Positions 59,197 to 64,000 of a stretch of 64,000 bases of DNA are shown here, in pieces (position 1 is the stretch's first letter; each line of letters opens with the position of its first letter). The notes under the pieces are model-generated. The model had not been told where the DNA came from, made no database searches, and was given only the letters and a program-made list of their open reading frames with translations. The stretch is from contig JACJYL010000001.1 in the NCBI GenBank assembly GCA_020636105.1, positions 2,852,001 to 2,916,000 of the forward strand. The letters are read 5' to 3'. This DNA comes from Lewinellaceae bacterium. GTDB taxonomy: Bacteria > Bacteroidota > Bacteroidia > Chitinophagales > Saprospiraceae. A program made the position numbers and the translations under genes.

Positions 59197-60483
59197 ATGT
59201 TGCTGAATCTATTGTACGATTTTCTCAAGATTGTCGTTTTGTTGATCCTGCGTATTTTTTATCCTTATACTACGGTGATCAATAAAGATGGACTCAAATT
59301 TGACCACCCAACCATTGTCGTCAGCAACCATCCGAATACCCTGCTCGATGCAGTAGGGGTGGCGGCCCGGGTAAAAAAGAGGTTGTTTTTCCTGGCCAAT
59401 GCCAGTCTTTTTGCACATCCTGTAGCGAATTGGTTACTCAACAGGCTTTATTGCATTCCCATCATGCGAAAAGAGGATGCGGAAAAAAAGAAAGTAAACA
59501 ACAACGAATCCTTTCAGCGAAGTTTCGATCATCTCGCCGGGGGCGGCTCAATGTATATCGCCCCTGAAGGCTCCAGTTTTATGGAACGCCGGCTACGCCC
59601 GATAAAATCAGGAACGGCCCGGATAGCCCTAGGTGCAGAGGCCGACAATGGCTGGAACATCGGGGTCACCATTCTCCCCATAGGGCTTACCTACTCCGAT
59701 CCCCATAAATTCGGTACCCGGCTGGTGTTTAACGTCGGTGCAGCAATCCCGGTTGGTGATTACCGGGAAGATTTCGAAAAAGACCCGTTAAAAGCAACCA
59801 CCAGCCTGACCCAATTGCTGCAAAACAGAATGCAGTCCCTGATCACCAACACCATCGATGACGAAGAGGATGAATTATTAAGAAAACTGGAAACCATCGA
59901 CCTCTCCGAGTCAAATAACCTGGAGCAGGTCTTTGCCAATACCCAAAACCGCATCACCTGGTTAAGAGCCCTGGAAAAAGAGGCCTGCCAGGAGATTAAA
60001 GAAAAGACCAAAGAATATTTTGAGCTACTGGATGCAAAAGGAACCAACGATAAAGCCGTCTGGCTTCAGAAAAACAAAAACCTGGTCGGGCAATTTGGAA
60101 TGAGGGTCATTTTGGCCATACTTGGTTTACCTTTCTTTTTGTACGGTAGCCTCAATCATATTTTTGCGGTGGGAATCCCGGCTCTGGTTACGAAAATGGC
60201 CCGGCTTTATATCGGGTATGATTCCACCCTGAAATCCCTGGTCGGGCTTTTCACCGTTCCTCTTTTTTATATATTGCAATACCATTGGGTAAAGTCATGG
60301 TTTGATGTTTCGGTTGCTGCTGTTTACCTGATCACCCTTCCCCTGGCGGGATTATTTGCATGGAAGTTTGCTTCCTTTTTAAAATTGACCTGGGCGGTCT
60401 TCCATTTTACAAAATTGAGGAAGATGGAAAAATTACCCCTGCTGAAATCTCGTGAAACCCTAAAGGAAATGATCCAACGGTAA
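59197..60483 (+). CDS. PlsC-like 1-acyl-glycerol-3-phosphate acyltransferase
   Basis: This 428-aa membrane protein has the acyltransferase motifs NHPNTLLDAVG (an HX5D variant of the usual HX4D), the second motif near YIAPEGSS (PEGT-like), and further conserved blocks. It starts with a membrane helix and ends with two or more transmembrane helices (FFLYGSLNHIFAVGIPALV, LPLAGLFAWKFASFL). It likely acylates a lysophospholipid or a related lipid; the C-terminal membrane part is longer than in PlsC. It lies between lpxK and a glycosyltransferase. Confidence 0.88.
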   Translation: MLLNLLYDFLKIVVLLILRIFYPYTTVINKDGLKFDHPTIVVSNHPNTLLDAVGVAARVKKRLFFLANASLFAHPVANWLLNRLYCIPIMRKEDAEKKKVNNNESFQRSFDHLAGGGSMYIAPEGSSFMERRLRPIKSGTARIALGAEADNGWNIGVTILPIGLTYSDPHKFGTRLVFNVGAAIPVGDYREDFEKDPLKATTSLTQLLQNRMQSLITNTIDDEEDELLRKLETIDLSESNNLEQVFANTQNRITWLRALEKEACQEIKEKTKEYFELLDAKGTNDKAVWLQKNKNLVGQFGMRVILAILGLPFFLYGSLNHIFAVGIPALVTKMARLYIGYDSTLKSLVGLFTVPLFYILQYHWVKSWFDVSVAAVYLITLPLAGLFAWKFASFLKLTWAVFHFTKLRKMEKLPLLKSRETLKEMIQR

Positions 60484-60521
60484 TCACATAAAGAAAATAA
60501 AAGGGCTTCAAAAAAATAACC

Positions 60522-61640
60522 TTGCAAAAAATAATTTTAATTCTTTTCCTGGTCTCTCTGGCTGTTCAGTTATTTTTTTGGCTGGGGATCTTTTCCCGCC
60601 TGGCCTTCTACAAAGCTGGAAAGGCAAACACGCCATCAAAGCTGGGAGTGCATAAAAAGCCGGTCTCTGTGATCATCTGTGCGAGAAACGAAGCCGAAAA
60701 CCTGAAAAAAAATTTGCCTTCTATCCTTCGCCAACACTACGATTGCTTTGAGGTAATTGTAGTCAATGATAATTCTTCCGATAATTCTTTGGAAATTCTT
60801 TTGGAATTTCAATTTAAATTTGACAACTTTACAGTCGTTAATCTACAACAGGCTACACTACCTGGGAAAAAAGAAGCTTTAAGTGCGGGAATAAAACAGT
60901 CCCGTTTTGACATTGTTCTACTTACCGATGCCGATTGCAGGCCCTCCAGTGAATACTGGATCGAAAAAATGCAGGAGGCAATCAATGATCCCATTGAAAT
61001 CGGTTTAGGACACGGTCCATTTTTTTTTGAAAAAAGCTTTTTAAATCTTTTCATTCGCTTTGAGAGTATTTCCACCGCTATCACATACCATTCTTTTTCA
61101 TTAGCAGGCATTCCTTATATGGGTGTTGGGCGTAATTTGATCTATCGTAAATCACTGTTTGAAAAAACAGGCGGTTTCCAAAAACATGCCCACCTGGCTT
61201 CCGGCGATGATGATTTGTTCATCAATGCCGTAGCTCATAAAAGTAATACTGCACTCATTTTAGAGCCCACCGCTTTCGTTTTTTCCAAAGCAAAAAGCAG
61301 TTGGCCAGGCTACTACTATCAAAAAATTCGACATCTCACTACAGGAAGTAGGTACAAACTGCAACACAAATTGCTTCTTGGTGCGCTTTCAGCGAGCCAT
61401 TTTGCATTTTATGCCGGTTTGTTCATCCTGCTTTTCAACAACAGCTATCAGATGATAGCCTTAGGTAGTTATTTGGTGAGAATGACAGTAGTACTCTGGC
61501 TAAGCCGGCGAATGTTGAAGATCTACAATGATCTGGGTCTTTGGAAATTTTTCCCCTTATTCGACGTCTTATTCATTTTTTACTACCTGATTTTCTCGCC
61601 TGTTTTATTAACAGGAAACACGAAAAAACAATGGAAGTAG
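60522..61640 (+). CDS. glycosyltransferase family 2 with C-terminal membrane helices
   Basis: This 372-aa protein has a GT-A fold: an N-terminal membrane helix, VSVIICARNEAENL, VVNDNSSDNS, a DADC DxD metal site, and a GDDDLF segment (ED acceptor-side motif). Two or more C-terminal transmembrane helices follow. It probably uses a lipid-linked or nucleotide sugar to build envelope glycans. The start codon is TTG at 60522; no ATG with a better site is close. Its last 10 bases overlap the next gene. Confidence 0.88.
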   Translation: MQKIILILFLVSLAVQLFFWLGIFSRLAFYKAGKANTPSKLGVHKKPVSVIICARNEAENLKKNLPSILRQHYDCFEVIVVNDNSSDNSLEILLEFQFKFDNFTVVNLQQATLPGKKEALSAGIKQSRFDIVLLTDADCRPSSEYWIEKMQEAINDPIEIGLGHGPFFFEKSFLNLFIRFESISTAITYHSFSLAGIPYMGVGRNLIYRKSLFEKTGGFQKHAHLASGDDDLFINAVAHKSNTALILEPTAFVFSKAKSSWPGYYYQKIRHLTTGSRYKLQHKLLLGALSASHFAFYAGLFILLFNNSYQMIALGSYLVRMTVVLWLSRRMLKIYNDLGLWKFFPLFDVLFIFYYLIFSPVLLTGNTKKQWK

Positions 61641-62275
61641 TTGCAAAAACTAACTTATCAAAAAAAGCCCTTGAGGATTACGAATTGGTAAAAAAAGCGA
61701 CCAATGGCGACCAAATGGCCTACAGTATTCTCATGGATCGTTACCGCAATTCGATTTACCATCTTATGCTGAAAATGAGTGGCGATTCTGAAGATTCACA
61801 CGACCTTACCATTGAGGCCTTTGGAAAAGCTTTTATTAAATTGCCTTCTTATGTGCCGCGTTATGCTTTCAGCACCTGGCTGTACAGAATTGCTATTAAC
61901 AATTGTATCGATCATGTCAGGAAAAAACGCTTCAACATTATATCAATTGACGAAACGTTGTTTGAGGACACCGACCTGACTTTTTCCACAAACATGGAAG
62001 CTTATTGCCTCAACCCTGAGGATGAGATCATCCGGGAACAAAGGCTTTTTCTGATTCGAAAACTGGTCAATCAACTCAATAAAAAATATCGCCTCATGAT
62101 CGAGTTGCGTTTTTTTGAGGAGCTGAGTTACGAAGAAATCGCTCAGGAACTGAGCATTCCTCTCGGAACGGTAAAAGCCCAACTCTTCAGAGCAAAGGAA
62201 ATATTGTTTGAATTGATCCAGCAACCGGGGGCAAGTGCTCATTTTGATGCCACTTACGTCAAGGCTGCCGTTTAA
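61631..62275 (+). CDS. ECF-type RNA polymerase sigma-70 factor (RpoE-like)
   Basis: This 214-aa sigma factor starts at 61631 (MEVVAKTNLSKKALEDYELVKKAT), inside the last bases of the glycosyltransferase gene (10-base overlap), so it is probably co-transcribed with it. Sigma region 2 is GDQMAYSILMDRYRNSIYHLMLKM and the region 4 helix-turn-helix is ELRFFEELSYEEIAQELSIPLGTVKAQLFRAKEIL. No anti-sigma gene follows; the operon ends in a terminator. A longer frame from 61541 is rejected because it lies within the glycosyltransferase gene. Confidence 0.92.
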   Translation: MEVVAKTNLSKKALEDYELVKKATNGDQMAYSILMDRYRNSIYHLMLKMSGDSEDSHDLTIEAFGKAFIKLPSYVPRYAFSTWLYRIAINNCIDHVRKKRFNIISIDETLFEDTDLTFSTNMEAYCLNPEDEIIREQRLFLIRKLVNQLNKKYRLMIELRFFEELSYEEIAQELSIPLGTVKAQLFRAKEILFELIQQPGASAHFDATYVKAAV

Positions 62276-62329
62276 AAATATCTTCATAATAATTTCCCTC
62301 AATGGAAATAATAATAGCAATTATTTAGA

Positions 62330-62360
62330 AAGGCCCGCTTTTGGCGGGCCTTATTTTTTT
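62330..62360 (+). terminator. rho-independent terminator after the sigma gene
   Basis: AAGGCCCGC (62330-62338) pairs with GCGGGCCTT (62344-62352) around a five-base TTTTG loop, followed by TATTTTTTT. It also ends near the convergent esterase gene. Confidence 0.9.
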
Positions 62361-62385
62361 CAGGCAGGTTAAATAAAATATACGA

Positions 62386-63795
62386 TCAGCCCTTCATTAC
62401 TTTCCGCACCAAAACGGATTGATCGCCTTGGGTAATTTCCAAAATGTATAACCCGTTTTTCATCTCCGGCAAATGAATTTTCCCATTGAGAGGGATGACT
62501 CTTGAAAATACCTGCTTGCCCGACAGGTTGTAGAGTTTTAGTACCGCTCCTTCCATATTCTCCTGCGATGTTATGCTCAGCGTATCCGAAAAAGGATTGG
62601 GACTCACGGAAATTCGATCCTGGTCCGACAAAAAAGGCACGTCATTGACATTTTCGCTAAATAACCAGGCATAGGCATCCGGAAACTCCCGGCGCCAGTA
62701 CCATTCACTATGCTGACCGTCAGGATGAGTGACCACCAACACCTCTTCCGATCCAAACCCGGCATTGTGAAGGGTGGTTTCCATGGCTTCCAGCTCCTGT
62801 ACAAGGGAAGCACTTTCCTGTTCTCCGCCAAGTAGATAAAATTTCATGTCGTACTGCTTGCCCGTAGTCTGTACATGAGTGTACACTTGATCTGAAAACC
62901 AGAAGGAAGGAGAAAAAATACCCGCTTTACTGAAAACATCCTGGTGTTCAACTGCCGCATAAAAAGAGATGAGTCCCCCCAGGGAACTTCCCATGATCCC
63001 TGTATTGTTCCGGTCGGATTTTGTCCGAAAATTTCCATCAACATAAGGCTTGAGGGTCTCCACGATAAAATCGACATATTCGTCTCCTTCCCCGCCGCCA
63101 TATTGGTTATTCACCCATGGGGAATATTCATCAATACGGTGTCCGCCCCCATTATCAATACCGATCACGATGACCCCCTGGTCGCCGTTTTCAAACAATG
63201 TATTGAGGGATTCATCCACCTCCCATTCTCCCGAAAAGCTCGTATTTGCATCAAACAGATTTTGTCCGTCCTGCATATACAAAACGGGGTAGGTTTTGCT
63301 GGTGGTTTCGTAATCCGGGGGCAGGTAAAGCCATATCCTTCGGTTACGGTTGAGTTGGGGAATCTGAAAGTCTTCTGAAAGGATATAAGCGTTCCAGGTC
63401 AGCGTTCCGTTACTGCCTCCGTTACCTTCCCAACCGGCAATACTGAGATCAACAGATTGTTGCCCACCTCCGTAATAGAGGGTTCTGTTAGGGATAAACT
63501 GGCCCTGCGCATTGCCTTCTACGGTGGGCCAGCTGCCTCTTGTAAATTTAAACTCCAGGTTACCCACCGAAGGAGAGAAGGTAACATGATAAGCTCCGTT
63601 ACCATCATCAGTCAATACATAACCGGAATCACCAGGGTTCCAGTTATTAAAATTCCCGGCGATATAAATGTCATCATTTACGGGGGTGTTGCCCGGTATG
63701 GAGGTGACATTGATCGTCAATTGAGCGATTAATACCTGGCTGATGAAAAGCATCATAACCAGCCAGCCATTTTTGAGGATTGAAAATTGTACCAT
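62386..63795 (-). CDS. secreted esterase with starch-binding-like N-terminal and T9SS C-terminal domain
   Basis: This 469-aa protein starts with a signal peptide (MVQFSILKNGWLVMMLFISQVLIAQ). The N-terminal ~110 residues resemble a CBM20/E-set-type domain (DIYIAGNFNNWNPGDSGYVLTDDGNGAYHV). The catalytic domain is an alpha/beta hydrolase of the putative esterase (CE1/Fes-like) type: GIMGSSLGGL with S271, an acid in the following strands, and H near PDGQHSEWYWRREFP. The end is a T9SS type A domain (VSPNPFSDTLSITS to VRKVMKG). It is exported and surface-bound; substrate could be a carbohydrate ester or iron-siderophore ester. It is convergent with the sigma gene. Confidence 0.85.
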   Translation of the reverse strand: MVQFSILKNGWLVMMLFISQVLIAQLTINVTSIPGNTPVNDDIYIAGNFNNWNPGDSGYVLTDDGNGAYHVTFSPSVGNLEFKFTRGSWPTVEGNAQGQFIPNRTLYYGGGQQSVDLSIAGWEGNGGSNGTLTWNAYILSEDFQIPQLNRNRRIWLYLPPDYETTSKTYPVLYMQDGQNLFDANTSFSGEWEVDESLNTLFENGDQGVIVIGIDNGGGHRIDEYSPWVNNQYGGGEGDEYVDFIVETLKPYVDGNFRTKSDRNNTGIMGSSLGGLISFYAAVEHQDVFSKAGIFSPSFWFSDQVYTHVQTTGKQYDMKFYLLGGEQESASLVQELEAMETTLHNAGFGSEEVLVVTHPDGQHSEWYWRREFPDAYAWLFSENVNDVPFLSDQDRISVSPNPFSDTLSITSQENMEGAVLKLYNLSGKQVFSRVIPLNGKIHLPEMKNGLYILEITQGDQSVLVRKVMKG

Positions 63796-64000
63796 TTAAT
63801 TAATTTAATTCCGTTTAGGATTTTTGAAAAGGCAAAGGTATGCCTGTTCTCAATTTATGATGCAAAAATCAGGTACAGTTTCTCATCGAATGTAAAAAAA
63901 GGAGAAGAAATTTCAAATAACCAATAGCAAAATGGAATTGCCGTTAAAAAAGTTTTCATTGGGTCGCTTCAATTACTGAAAAAGTCTTCTCCCGAACCAT

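Noticed and set aside
61541..61630. Upstream extension of the second sigma factor
   Set aside because: These 30 residues are the alternative frame of the glycosyltransferase C-terminus; the sigma domain begins normally after the ATG at 61631.
1..64000. tRNA, rRNA or tmRNA genes
   Set aside because: No cloverleaf-like segment, T-loop GTTCRA context with acceptor stem, or rRNA-like block was recognised by eye; a tRNAscan/Infernal run would be decisive.

Overview
The window looks like chromosomal DNA from a Bacteroidota bacterium, most likely a saprospirian (Saprospira/Lewinella/Haliscomenobacter-like) lineage. Four things support this. Five or more secreted proteins end in type IX secretion (T9SS) C-terminal domains, and one has a gliding-motility-type C-terminus. 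Upstream regions carry the Bacteroidota -7 box TAnnTTTG and few Shine-Dalgarno sites. Delta-60-repeat, MopE-motif and DUF5916 proteins are present, and the intergenic regions hold several families of short dispersed repeats. No tRNA, rRNA, CRISPR array, complete insertion sequence or prophage was recognised.

Layout. 1-8 kb: two large divergent T9SS cargo proteins, a metzincin peptidase and a sortilin/BNR-PKD protein, then a perfect terminator palindrome. 8-15.6 kb: a DUF5916 outer-membrane protein divergent from parC (topoisomerase IV subunit A), then uvrC with a TTG start. 15.6-28.2 kb: a secreted-protein island with an unrecognised lysine-rich 483-aa protein, two paralogous delta-60/MopE proteins, a PKD/gliding-motility-type protein, and a 1625-aa protein built from eight 267-bp and five 282-bp near-identical tandem repeats. 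28.4-31.5 kb: a TIGR04282 glycosyltransferase and a penicillin-acylase-family hydrolase. 31.5-33.5 kb: an AbiEi/AbiEii toxin-antitoxin pair next to a sequence resembling the 5' part of a group II intron. 33.7-40.9 kb: a large membrane histidine kinase and small envelope, DinB and esterase genes. 41-43.3 kb: paaABC without paaDE, behind a palindromic operator. 43.6-45.8 kb: murQ and metF. 46-52 kb: a TetR-led operon encoding a LolA-like protein, two FtsX/MacB-type permeases, an ATPase and an outer-membrane protein, with a 20-bp operator over its promoter. 52.1-54.7 kb: an ECF sigma cassette whose partner protein has a cytoplasmic N-terminus, one transmembrane helix and a beta-barrel-like C-terminus (dual-membrane-spanning anti-sigma architecture). 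55-57.7 kb: yicC, gmk, apaG and ridA. 58-62.3 kb: lpxK, a PlsC-like acyltransferase, a family 2 glycosyltransferase and a second ECF sigma factor. 62.4-63.8 kb: a secreted esterase with a T9SS domain.

Taken together, the window is dominated by cell-envelope and surface functions. The features most worth follow-up are the mosaic tandem-repeat adhesin-like protein, the TetR-controlled ABC/LolA-like/outer-membrane export operon, the dual-membrane sigma/anti-sigma cassette, the intron-like remnant beside AbiE, and the dispersed intergenic repeats, some of which lie inside operons.
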